Below are positions 12,776 through 23,155 of a stretch of DNA of 64,000 nucleotides, in pieces. The translations under genes were made by a program, and so were the position numbers. Location: the NCBI RefSeq assembly GCF_933775445.1, contig NC_065873.1:17174001-17238000 (forward strand), written 5' to 3'. Within the stretch, counting starts at the first letter, position 1, and every line of letters starts with the position of its first letter. Under the pieces are notes generated by a model. The model saw only the letters and a list, made by a program, of their open reading frames with translations, was not told the DNA's origin and searched no databases. This DNA is from Argentina anserina. Taxonomy: Eukaryota > Streptophyta > Magnoliopsida > Rosales > Rosaceae.

Positions 12776-13969
12776 GAACAGCAGGTCTTCATCACTCATC
12801 AGTTCATCCTGTTTTTCTAGAAATTCCAATGCAACTGTGCAAGTAGTCCATTATGCAATTATGCAACATCAAATAAACACAATGAAGTGATGAACTCATT
12901 AAACAATAACACATTGGCAAATGGCAATCAAATAGGTTCAAGTGTCCAACTGAAGCAAATAATTATCAAGCAAAAATTCAAAATAACAAATAGCTCAACT
13001 GCTCAAGTTTATGTTCTAACTTCTAAGAGAGCAAGAGTCTAAGTTAAACATATACTAGGTGTAAACCATTACACCCGGCAACCTAAATGTCTAACAAAAA
13101 TAACACTTCAATTATCAATAGTTCTTTGAGTTCAATAGAAATCAGAAATGAAAAAGAAATTGAAAGACTTAATAGTAGGCATTAGGCAATTCATGGGTAG
13201 CCCCTCTCACTCTCTCATTCCCCTGCAGCCTCTCAGTCATCTCTGCCTTTGCTCCATTATTCATCTTTTCCCTATAAATTCAACAAACACTAAAACATCA
13301 GATTAAACCAGAAAGTAACATGTCAAAGACTCAAAGGCACAAAGCTGTGTTTCAAATGATGAAACATACAAGTAATACAACTGATGATCACATAAACTCA
13401 AGAGTGTCAAGACTAACAGTTTGTTTAAACTTACTACACATATCATACATATTCACAGAATCACACTATGCATACGATTATGCATACAACACCATTTTCA
13501 GCAACTTAACAAATATCAACAGTCCAACACATTAACAGTCTAACACCATGAAGAACAAGTAAAAAAAAAAAACAAGCTTGATCTTTAAAGTTTAAACTCA
13601 GTTTAATAAACTTGATACCTTTTGATTTCATGCGTGCAAGAGTCATTTTTATAGGCTTCAGAGGCTTGGGATTGGAGCTTCCAACTCCAACATTAGCAGA
13701 GGGACTTAGAGCAGGCCTAGCAACACCAGTGGCTTTGATTGACTTGCCTTTGCTCCCTTTTGATGATGCTGCCACGACTTGGGCCGGTGCCTCATATTCA
13801 CTTTCTTCAACCACAATCTTTTTTTTCCCTTGGTCTTTGCTTCCTTTTCCTTTGCTCTTCTCTTAGCTGCATCTGCAAGCATTCAATTACAACAACAATT
13901 ACCAAAAATCAATCAAGAGAAGTATGAAATTAAATGAAAGTAAAAGAGGCAGATTATAAGTTTTGTAAC

Positions 13970-16448
13970 CTTTCTCCATATTTTCATAAAACTCAAGCTC
14001 TTCTGAACTTGGATAATACTCAATGTCAGATTGATCCTTCTTCTTGATCCAATTTTGCAAACAAATCAGTGCTTCCACAGTTTTAGGAGAGAGAGAACTC
14101 CTAAAAGGATCAACCACTCTACCGCCGGTACTAAATGAGGATTCTGATGCTACTGTGCTAACTTGGATAGCAAGTACATCCTTTGCGACAAGAGCAAGGT
14201 TCAGATATTTACAGCCATTCAACTTCCACCAATTAAGTAGTTTCCATTTATCTGCTTCATTTGGTGGTGGACACTCAATCGGATCAAGGAGATATCTATC
14301 AACTTCATTCTCAACCACAACTTCATCAGATTCAGCAAGAGCTTTTTGCCAAGACTCCATCATATCGGCCATTTTTCCTGACTTCTTCACATTCTTGGAC
14401 TTTGAGGAAGATTATGCTGTAGCATTTGTGCTTCCGGCAACAGTACTTGCTGCAGTACTACTTTTAGAACTCAAACTCTTAGAAGAAGCACTGTTTGATG
14501 TTCTATATATATCAGTTAAGGACACCAACAATTCTTTCATTGAATTAGCTTTGGCTTTTGATTGAGAAGCAGTATAGCAAAGCTGAGTACTGCATAAATG
14601 AGTTATATTCTTCAACTTGAACCTAGGATCCAACACCAAGGCAACCAACAACAACTGATTCATGTCTTCAATGCAGCCATAATACTTTTTGAATTTAGCC
14701 TGCATCTTTGTAGCCATTTCCATCATTAGATCTTTTGTTCCACTTCCATCCATCTCCTCACTAGGCACGAATAATGCATTAATCTCCATTTGTATTGCTA
14801 CAACATCATGGAAGGCTTTATGAGCAGTGGGGTTCTTTGTTAAACTCATTCTCATTGTCACATCATAAAATACCCTCAAGAACTTCACTAAAATTGCAGC
14901 TTTGTCCCAATCCTCTTCACTTGGCGGTCCAACTCTTTTTCTTGTTTCCTTTTGTGTCACAACAACATATTCAGCATCTACTTCCTCCTCAGGTTCTTCA
15001 TCTTCATCAAAATAACTTTTGTACTTATTCATTTCCTCCCTAGCCATCCTATCAAAATCTGGCTTCACATCCCAAGAACTGTCAAGCATTAAAAATGTGG
15101 AATTCCATCTTGTTGGAAGATCCAAAGCTGGAATTTTCATAACATCCCTATCTATGTTCCCTGCTAATTTCTCCTTTTCCATGCACTGCTTGAACACGTC
15201 TAATCGATTAGAGCTACTTCTAATATACTTCACTGCATTCCTAACTGCGGAAGTACTCTTATTGGTAATCGTTAAACCAGCCTGCACTATGATATTTAAT
15301 ATGTGAGCCAAACACCTCACATGAATGTACTTTCCATCTAATGCCGGAGGGTTTTTCCATTCCATCATTTTCTCCTGCATATACTCTATTGCCACCTTAT
15401 TAGCACTAGCATTGTCAACCGAGATGGTCAAAACCTTATCTATCCTCCACCTCAACAAACAAGTTTCTAAGATCCTTCCTATAGTTGCACCTTTGTGATT
15501 AGGAATCACACAGAAGTTAATTATCCTTTTGTGTAAATTCCAACCAGCATCTATGAAGTGGGCTGTTAATACCATGTAGTTTATGTTCTGCACGGAAGTC
15601 CATGTATCTGTCGTTAAGCAAACTCTATGACTACTTAGAACCCTCCTCAACTCCTCTTTCTTCTCATCATACAACTTCCAAAAGCACCTCACAATTGTTC
15701 TTCTAGACGGTGGTATAAATTTGGGGACAACCACCTTACAAAAATGTCTAAACCCTTCACCCTCCACATGGCTGAATGGTAATTCATCGATAACGATCAT
15801 CTGACAAGCAGCTGTAGTACACCGCTCAATAGACCAAGGCTTTTGCTGAATGAGGTTAGGGTCATCTTCACCATCACCAACTAAGTGCAGCTGACCATCA
15901 ACATCATCATCATCAACTCTCTCTCTACCTGGATATGCCTTGCACACCTTTTGAATGTGCCTCTTCAACGTGCTGGTACCATTGAAGCTTGAATTTGCTT
16001 TGAAATCACCGTCACAATGTATGCAGGTTGCATGGTCCTCATGCCCAGAATATTCCTTCTTCCCATCTTTTATAGTATATAGGTTCTTTATGTACTTCTC
16101 AAAGTGATTCCAGACCATTGAAGTCCGTCTAGAGGTCCCAGATGCTCCAAGCAAGACTGCAGGTGCAGCAGCCCTTTTTTTCTTTTTTGGCACACCTTGA
16201 GAAGCTTGAGTTGGGACTGTTGCTTCTTTTACACCTTCAATTGAAGCCTTAGGTTCCTTGTTCTCAGTCTCAGCTTTAACAAGGACCAAATCATTCCCCG
16301 TTTCAGCTTGGATTGCTTCTACTGCATCATCCTCAATTGAGTTGGCCACATCTTCGACTACATCATGATCATCATCAATCCATGATGCAGATTTGACAGA
16401 AACAGAACAAATAGAATTCAGAGAACCAGAATAAGATGAGAGTGACAT
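13970..16448 (-). CDS. hAT-family transposase (BED zinc finger, RICESLEEPER-like), one in-frame stop
   Basis: Cut-and-paste transposase. The start at 16448 opens a 678-codon frame. An acidic N terminus and PKKKKR basic motif (residues 87-92) precede a BED finger at about 109-169 (C142, C145, H164, C169). Asp281 (TTDTWTS) and Asp345 (VDNASAN) fit the first two catalytic acidic residues of hAT enzymes. A single TAA at 14412-14414 interrupts the frame. The same frame continues to 13970 and holds the C-terminal dimerisation block, with LLNWWKLNG and ASESSFSTGGRVVDPFRSS, including the likely third catalytic Glu (about residue 769). A GT donor at 13969 and an acceptor at 13873 suggest a further small exon (13619-13872), where an A8 run may hold a frameshift. 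As sequenced, the product would lack the third catalytic residue. Confidence 0.88.
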
Positions 16449-16894
16449 CTCTGCAAGGCTGCAAGTTTAAATCAAAGTCCAAGTTAAATCAATGAATCAA
16501 ATCGAAACTGAAGCACAATATAAATGTATAATATCAAATTGAAAATTTGAAATCACTGTGAAATAGAGATAAATCAGATAATGTTCAAGTACTGAATTAG
16601 AGACAGAGTGAAAGGTGCTATCTGGGCGAGTGGGCGACTGGGCATACCTTCTCGGCGTTGTCGTAATCTCTGCTCTCTGGGAAAATCGACGACAATAGCC
16701 CAACAGAAACTGGAAAGTGTTTCAGTCTTTCAGACTTTAGAGATTCGAGTGGCGCGATTTGAAACTTGAAAGAGAGAAATCAGTTCATATTGAAAATGAG
16801 AACTGTCGGTGTGTTTCAGTGTTTGTGTGTATGAATTCTGAGGGAGTGACAGAGTGAGAGTTTTTTGAAGGGATAGGAATCAAGTGTGAGTGAT

Positions 16895-17085
16895 AATATG
16901 TACACCCGGGCTCTTTTGGGTTTTTTTACCTTAAATTTTGAAAGCCCGAGCCCGGCCCGACTTAAAGAAAAGCCCGGACCGAACCGTAAAAACACTGAAA
17001 ATAACACAAAAACCCGGACCGACCGGGCCGGTTCGGTCCGGTTTTACCGGTTTTTTTTTCTTTTCGGGTTTTATGCCCACCCTTA
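16895..17085. repeat. hAT right subterminal CGGGCCGG repeats
   Basis: The right end mirrors the left: AGCCCGAGCCCGGCCCG near 16944, CCCGGACCG near 16972 and 17010, GACCGGGCCGGTTCGGTCCGG ends near 17020-17041, then the terminal GCCCACCCTTA. The units are again in mixed orientation. This fits a hAT subterminal transposase-binding region. Confidence 0.7.
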
Positions 17086-17093
17086 TGATCATC

Positions 17094-17343
17094 TTCTGAT
17101 TTTCAGAATTATTCTGCTCACTCTGATTAATCATAGAAGTCTCACCAAATGTAACATCTCTGCTCACAATAATCTTTCTCGTATATGGACACCATAGCCT
17201 GAATCCTTTCACACCATCACTAAAGCCAAAGAAAATAGCTTTCTTTGCTCTAGGATGAAGCTTGCTTTCCCTGACATGATAATAAGCAGGACTTCTAAAA
17301 ATATGTAAGTAATGATAATCAGTAGCAGGTTTTCCAGACCATA
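17094..17343 (-). pseudogene. copia-2 integrase C-terminal and linker segment
   Basis: A short piece of copia-2 stranded between two hAT insertions. It encodes SPAYYHVRESKLHPRAKKAI, FFGFSDGVKGFRLWCP and VSRDVTFGETSM, typical of the region after the copia integrase core. Its left end meets the 12611-17085 transposon (duplication TGATCATC). Its right end meets the 17352-19560 element (duplication CCTCCATA, 17344-17351). Confidence 0.88.
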
Positions 17344-17351
17344 CCTCCATA

Positions 17352-19560
17352 CAGTGTTCAAAATATCGGATATATCGCCGATATTTAGAATCTGATACGA
17401 TAAGGGCATATCGGTCCAAATTTATCGGTCAACGCATAAAAAAAGTCAACGGCGATATATCGGTTGACCCGATATTGACTTCAATATATCGGTAGGTTAT
17501 TTCGTGTGAAACGACGTGGTTCGATGCAATTTCATTTTTGCATAAACAAAACCCGTCGTCGCCATCTCGCATTCTCGCCTTCGACCTTCGACCTTCGACC
17601 TTCGACTTCGTCGCTTCGATCTGGAAGACTGGATCTCTACTTCAGCCTTTAAGAAGAGCTCTCCCTGTCACCGTCGCCATCGCCATCGCCATCGACATCG
17701 CCTCACCTCATCTGGGGGTATCTGATTCCGAGAAGAGAGCCGTCGCCATCGCCATTGCCTCACCTCACCTCACCTCACCGGGGGGTATCCGATTCTGAGA
17801 AGAGAGACATTGTCATCGCTGTCTCCATCGCCATCACCGTCTCCATCGCCATTGCCATCGCCATCGCCGTCGCCGTCTCCATCGCCATCGCGGTTTCGCA
17901 ATAGGGCCAACAAGTAAATTTTCTTCATATCGTTCTGGGATGAATTTTCTTCATTTTCTTCTTAATTTATGCGGTTGGAACCCATTAGATGCTTGTATAT
18001 TCTTTTTTTTTTGTGAATTATATCTTTGATTCTTGGATTAGTTGGATATAAGTAACTCGGCTATGTAGCCAAATGTGCTTTAGAAATTGTGAAGTGTTCT
18101 TTCCCTCCTGTTGTATGTCTAAAATAAGTTCCATCTAACATTTTTGGACACTGGTAGTCTGTCCTTTGTGAATGAAGTATTGTGGTTAGTGAATGGGATC
18201 TCTAAAAGCAATGAATTAGGGAGGTAGAGTGGAACAATCAATGAATTTAGTGTATAAAATAATGCTTGATTACATAATATCGCCTGAGAAACGGACTTGC
18301 TATGAAGGAGTGTTTTACAATTACTTTAGCATAGGTATGTACAGTTATTGTAGGATGGCTGAGATCCATCCATGGTTTTAACCTGTTGTATGTGGACATG
18401 TGGTTGGAATGGATACTGATAGTATGATGCATGCACATGGAATATCATTTATAAGCTTATGTGCAGAATCATATATATACCGAACCCTTTTATTGTGCTG
18501 TGCTAGTCTTGGTGCTTTTTCCTTTTCTGACAACAAATGGAAGGTCTAGAAATAATCATATATTGACAATGAATTTAGATACATGTGCTACAAATTAATT
18601 TCAGTCACTGAAGTCCATTGCTAGTGGGCAAAGGTACTTGCAGAGATGGGCCTGGGAATTGATTTGATATGAGCTCATGACTTGTTTTAATGTGAACCAT
18701 ATACATAATGGAAAATCACTGAACTAAAGTTTTTCTACAGTGAAAATAATGGATAGAAATGAACAAAACGAAAAACATATAGTTTCTGTTATGTGTATAT
18801 TGTTCCTATGAGCTAACAGCTAGTCAGAACAGCTTATATAGCAGTTCTCTTGCTGTTTAATGTATTATATATGCAACTTCCTTAAGTGCTAAAATTAATT
18901 AGGGGATAGTTACCATCTACCACATAAGCCCCTTCTCCTAGTTCATGACAGCAAATTTTTTATGCATCTGAATTGCCTGTTGGTTCTATTATTTATCTCA
19001 GTCTTTTTTTTTCTTGTGGTACTTGCAGCAGCAGCACTTTCCTTAATATATTTTTTTTGTGTCTATCTTGTGGTACTTGCAGCAACAGCACTTTCCTACC
19101 TGCGTTTCTGCTACTCCTAATTGCTGTGTAGTTATTTCCTTTGTTTGTTTAGGTTTTAGTTTTTCCAAGTAGTGATTGCTTAAACTGTCTAGTGTGTTTT
19201 AGTTAAGTTTGTTGATGTTGTTGTAGTGTGGTTTGTTGTCTAGAGTATCAGGAGAGTACTACAAGTCAGATTCTAGAGATGAAGCTTCAGTTCGAGTCCG
19301 ATAATGAGAGAGTTTATGATCAATGTCCATCTCAATCAATCATTTAGACACCTATGTTTATTTTAGTACTATTTTGTCTATTTATGTATTTCATTGTCAA
19401 AACATCTAAATATTTTTATTTGCCCAACTTTGTTTAGTACAATCCCGAAATATGTTGATATTAACTAAAAATTAGCAAATCCGATAATTCTGATATATCC
19501 CCGATATATCATTTTATTCCTCAACCGATACAAATCCGATAACCGATATTTAGACCCTTG
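17352..19560 (+). mobile_element. hAT-type derivative, ATATCG-rich family, copy 2 (longest)
   Basis: A 2209-bp element from CAGTGTTCAAAATATCGG to CCGATATTTAGACCCTTG, ends being imperfect inverted repeats. It is flanked by a perfect 8-bp duplication CCTCCATA (17344-17351 and 19561-19568). The first 150 bp and last 80 bp are packed with GATATATCG sub-repeats. The interior holds an ATCGCC minisatellite (17580-17900), a non-coding middle, and near 19245-19345 a short coding-like tail (SDNERVYD) that matches the acidic tail SDDERVYNA in the 39879 copy. It looks like an internally deleted relative of an autonomous hAT element. It sits inside the copia-2 integrase. Confidence 0.9.
17578..17900. repeat. 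GACCTTC and ATCGCC minisatellite inside an hAT derivative
   Basis: Four GACCTTC-like units near 17580-17605 are followed by runs of CGCCAT/CGTCGC and CTCACCTCACCTCACC units up to about 17900. A near-duplicate GGGGGTATC-GATTC-GAGAAGAGAG block occurs at about 17715 and 17781. The open frame through it is low complexity (alternating Ala and Ile) and is not considered a gene. Confidence 0.75.
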
Positions 19561-19568
19561 CCTCCATA

Positions 19569-20721
19569 GGAGTTTTGCCCTCATTTGCAGCTGTAGGCAA
19601 CCTGTTAATAAGGTGGCCTGCATATGTAACTGCCTCTGCCCAAAACTCTTTGCCTAATCCAACATTAGACAATATACACCGAACATTTTCTAACAAAGTC
19701 TGATTCATGCGTTCTGCTACTCCATTTTGCTGCGGTGTTCCTCTAACTGTGAAGTGCCTCACAATGCCCTCATCTTGACACAATTTCAAGAACGGATCAA
19801 ACTTGTACTCACCACCATTATCTAACCTGAGCCTCTTAATTTTCCGACCGGTCTGAGTCTCAATCATCTTCTTCCACTTCACAAATATATCTAAGACTTC
19901 ATCTTTATGCTTCATGGTGTACACCCATACTCTTCTAGAGAAGTCATCAACAAAAGTAATATAATACCGCTTACCTCCCAAAGATGTAGTCTTTGTAGGT
20001 CCCCATACATCTGTATGAACATAATATAAAGCTCATTTAGTCTGATGAATTGTTGTACCAAATTTCACTCTAGTCTACTTTCCCAAAACACAATGTTCAC
20101 AAAATTCCAATTTGCAAGTCTTTGCACCTTTCAACAAGCCTTGCTTCACCAATCCCTACATAGCTTTCTCCCAGCATGTCCAAGACGCATATGCCATAAT
20201 TTGGTAGTGTCTGTATCATCTGTAATCTCAGAAACTGTTATTTCACTTGTCAATGTACTACCTTGTAGAAAATACAAGTTTCTTTCTCTAGTACCCTTCA
20301 TTATCACAAGTGAACCAGAAACAACTTTAGCAACACCATTCCTCAATATAATTGTGTGCCCCTTTGACTCCAAAGTTCCCAAAGAAATCAGATTTTTCTT
20401 CAAATTCGGAACATACCGAACGTTTTTCAATTCTCTAACACTCCCATCATGCATCTTGAGACGAACTCTACCAAGCCCTCTAGTTCTGCAAGGACTATCA
20501 TTACCCATAAGAACTAATCCACCATCCAATTCTCTCAAAGTAGAGAACCATTCCTTGTTAGGACACATGTGGTGGGTACAACCCGAATCCATTATCCACC
20601 TGTCAGAATAATCAAGTGCCAATAAGCTTGCCAAAGACAAATCAATCTCAATGTCTTCAAAGTAATCTGCACTCAAAGCAAAATCGAAATTATCATCATC
20701 TTCGCTTTTCGCCACATTCAC
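19569..20721 (-). pseudogene. copia-2 protease, GAG-pre-integrase and integrase core
   Basis: The protease part (20721 to about 20200) has WIMDSGCTHHMCPNKEW, with the Asp-Ser-Gly active triplet. It is followed by LKNVRYVPNLKKNLISLG. The GAG-pre-integrase motif LWHMRLGHAG lies near 20160. The integrase core (19981-19569) shows FVDDFSRRVWVY, RLRLDNGGEY and GTPQQNGVAERMNQTL, giving the D, D and E positions of the catalytic triad. The 5' part of the integrase near 20000-20145 is frame-disrupted. The core is then cut by the hAT derivative at 19560. Confidence 0.9.
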
Positions 20722-20739
20722 TTCTGGGCCTTTCTTGTC

Positions 20740-21552
20740 TCTAGTCTTTAATTTGGGACAATCTTTCTTCCAATGCCCCTTTTGACGACAGAAGGCACAT
20801 TCATCTTTTGCAGGAAATTTACTTCTTGACTTGGAACGAGATTTACCTATTTTTCCATTAAACTTTTTATCATCTGATCAACCTCTTGCTATAAGTGCTT
20901 CATCCGACACTTTATCTAATTGCTTCTCCTTCTTTCTACACTCATTATTAATCAATGAATTGGAGACATCATCAAATTTCACTTCATTCTTTCCATGCAA
21001 CAATGTTGTTATCAAATGCTCATACTCGTCAGGAAGAGAATTAAGCAAACACAAAGCTTTATCCTCATCATCAATTTAAACTTCTAAATTAACCAAATCT
21101 GCAAGTATCTTATTGAAATCACTGATGTGTTCAGTCATAGAAATACCTTGTTTGTAGTTGAACCAGAAAAGCCTCCTCTTCAGGTGAAACCGAGTTTTTG
21201 CACTCTTGACCATGTATTAATCTTCTAGTTTCTTCCATAACTCCTTTGCTGAAGTTTCATTCATAATATGATCCTTTGCAAGGCACAATCGAATAGAACC
21301 ACAAGCCCACTTATTAATCTGTTTCCACTCCGAATCAATCATGTCATCTGGTTTGTCTTCAAGAGCAATATCTAATTCTTGTTGACACAAGATATCCATC
21401 ATCTCACACTGCCACATGCCAAAATTATTTGTTCCATCGAACTTTTCAACTTCAAATTTGGCATTGCCAATTGATGGTCTAGCCCGCGAAGAACTTGAAG
21501 TCCCTTTCTTTTTCTTCTCACTGTCAACATTATCGTTAACCATGACTTCCAA
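20740..21552 (-). pseudogene. copia-2 gag with zinc knuckle
   Basis: The start is near 21542-21552. The N-terminal gag core reads KFEVEKFDGTNNFGMWQCEM. Then it has LDIALEDKPDDM and SAKELWKKLED, typical of UBN2/copia gag. A stop at 21217 and further frame changes follow. A CCHC zinc knuckle CAFCRQKGHWKKDC is encoded at about 20755-20800. The primer site and 5' LTR lie directly upstream on the minus strand. Confidence 0.87.
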
Positions 21553-21584
21553 ACGATATCAATATCAATCCCAATTCGGAACCT

Positions 21585-21596
21585 GCTCTGATACCA
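21585..21596 (-). other. copia-2 primer binding site
   Basis: The complement reads TGGTATCAGAGC, the match to the 3' end of initiator methionine tRNA used by most plant copia elements. It lies 3 bp inside the 5' LTR edge at 21600. Confidence 0.92.
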
Positions 21597-21599
21597 GTT

Positions 21600-22029
21600 T
21601 GTTGTGCGGAAGCGTAATAAACAACAATATTGATATGAAACAATAAAGAAAAAGAAAACACAAGCACACAATTATTTATAGTGGTTCACCCAATCAATGT
21701 GATTGAGCTACGTCCACTCTTGGAGCCGGCAAATATTCCACTATGATCAAATATGAGAAACAAACAACTAGAGTTAATAATAACTCTCTCCACCAAAACT
21801 CAATACACACAAAACTATTAGTTCTCTCTTTAATCAATAAAGAAGAAGAGTAATACTTACTTCTCAATTACAATATATAGCAGCCCCAATAACTAAGCTC
21901 TTAAAGCTTCAAATTTGGATAGCTACGTCACCACCACCAAGAGAAAATACAGTAAGAGTATTCAAGTATATGGCTGCAATTATGCTTCTCTTCATCTCTT
22001 TTCTAACCCTATGTGTGGCTGCTTAACAA

Positions 22030-22065
<36 letters not shown>

Positions 22066-22151
22066 TTCAAGGTATAATTAACCTAGGACATGTGCTGCTC
22101 ACATGATCAACTTGGGCAAAGCCCATTATGTGTAAGCCAACACCGACAACG
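21600..22151 (-). repeat. copia-2 5' LTR
   Basis: About 552 bp. It starts TGTTGTGCGGAAGCG and contains TTATAGTGGTTCACCC and a long (TA)n run at 22034-22062. Beyond the run it ends near 22142-22151 in an inverted ending (CCAACACCGACAACG). The stretch after the (TA)n run is absent from the left LTR. The exact end is uncertain by about 9 bp. Confidence 0.82.
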
Positions 22152-22277
22152 ATGAATCTAATTCAATAGGTTTTTGTTGTGTGTTTTTCTTGTAAATAAA
22201 TTATTAGGTAATTTACTAATTAGGTCTTTGCAGAAAGTAGTTTGGATGTAGCTCCACTTCATGAATTCGGTGACAAT

Positions 22278-23063
22278 CAGGGGCGGATCTACAACTATGT
22301 ATGGGGATGCTCAAGCATCCCCCAACCAATAGAAAGAAAAATAAAAGCTAGTGGTAATTGATTTATTTATTTTTAATGTTGGTTGTATTGAAGCATCCCC
22401 ACACTGAATTCCTACCACTACCGAATGCCTTTCTCTCTTCCTCAACTTAATTATGTTAATATTCTTCTTGCTCAATCGATTACCTCAATCCCTCAAAGCC
22501 CCCTGATTGAACCATCTCTGCCAAAACCACCAACGCCCTCCACGGATGCACCTCCGTCGACCACCGGCATGTGTCAACAATGAGGCTAGTTTACAAAAAT
22601 TGTTGGGATGGATGTGATGATGTGAGGGGCTGAGGGATGAATTTCTCAATTGGGATTACTTGATGAAAATTGTTGTTGTTAGGTAACTTGGATTTGTCTA
22701 AGGTTTTATTTTAATTTCTCATTCTCCTTGAATGCTTGATTGATGTATCTATCAATCTATGCTATATTCATTTTGGAATACTAGATTTTTATTTGCTAAT
22801 TTATATTGAAAAAAGGTTGAATTTACAGGGAATGAAGAGCAGAAGAGTTTAGAGGTCATTAGAGACTGGAGAGTTTAAAAAATTGCATAATTAGATTTAT
22901 TTAGTTTAAGCTCTTCTACTTATGCATTTAAGGAATTAAACTCAATGCATTCCCCTTACTACGTATCAGTTTAAAAAAAATTATAACATGGATGAGGTTA
23001 ATAAAATTTAAACCAAAAAAGAAATTCAAGCATCCCATGTATAACAATCCAAGATCCGCACTG
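22278..23063. mobile_element. hAT-type MITE with CAGGGGCGGATC ends
   Basis: A 786-bp element with ends CAGGGGCGGATCTACA and (reverse complement of the right end) CAGTGCGGATCTTG. It is flanked by a perfect 8-bp duplication GTGACAAT (22270-22277 and 23064-23071). GGGGATGC/GCATCCCC repeats sit near both ends. The family is separate from the ATATCG-rich one. It interrupts exon 2 of the AP2 pseudogene; the duplicated bases are exon sequence. No transposase is present. Confidence 0.92.
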
Positions 23064-23155
23064 GTGACAATGGAACTTCTCTTCAAGCTTCTACCAGGTA
23101 GGGACCTGATAATGTGCACCTCATGCCTTCAAACAATGTAAATCAATCAGAATAG

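Larger units (their letters stand above)
12611..17085 (-). mobile_element. hAT DNA transposon with near-intact transposase
   Basis: A 4475-bp element with terminal inverted repeats TAAGGGTGGGC (12611) and GCCCACCCTTA (17075-17085). It is flanked by a perfect 8-bp target duplication TGATCATC (12603-12610 and 17086-17093), the hAT hallmark. It encodes a BED-type zinc finger transposase on the minus strand. Both subterminal regions are rich in CGGGCCGG-like repeats. It landed in the integrase/reverse-transcriptase linker of copia-2. Collapsing one copy of the duplication restores the copia reading frame, so copia-2 was there first. Confidence 0.95.
10485..22151 (-). mobile_element. Ty1/copia LTR retrotransposon copia-2, with two nested hAT insertions
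   Basis: A minus-strand copia element of 11.7 kb, of which about 6.7 kb is inserted hAT DNA and its duplications. The LTR starts TGTTGTGCGGAAGCG on the plus strand at 10485 and 21600. Coding domains on the minus strand run gag (21552), protease, integrase, reverse transcriptase, RNase H (10921), with a standard initiator-Met primer site at 21585-21596. The sequence style is TNT1/Tork-like. Flanking 5-mers ATGAT (10480-10484) and ATGAA (22152-22156) match at 4 of 5, assuming the right LTR ends at 22151; an end at 22142 is the alternative. It sits in intron 1 of the AP2 pseudogene. Confidence 0.9.
10254..23155 (+). pseudogene. broken paralogue of the AP2/ERF soloist gene (exons 1-2 only)
   Basis: Exon 1 is 10254-10296 and encodes MVSLRRQKRLRPCS. 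It has the same 43-nt length and GT donor as exon 1 of the intact gene (57718-57760). Exon 2 is 22234-22277 plus 23072-23155, with the shared phrase DNVHLMPS (intact copy: DNVHLMPSENR). The combined exon length keeps phase 0, as in the intact gene. Exon 2 contains TAG codons, is split by an hAT MITE, and intron 1 carries the whole of copia-2. Exons 3-6, including the AP2 domain, were not found before 24187. It can make no DNA-binding protein. Confidence 0.8.

Noticed and set aside
14044..14565. A 173-codon plus-strand open frame opposite the hAT transposase
   Set aside because: It is the antisense shadow of the well-supported transposase frame.
17538..17798. An 86-codon open frame rich in Ala and Ile
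   Set aside because: It is a translation of the ATCGCC minisatellite inside an hAT derivative.
22034..22062. TA microsatellite considered as a recombination or origin site
   Set aside because: It is an internal part of the copia-2 LTR, also present (shorter) at 10915-10926.
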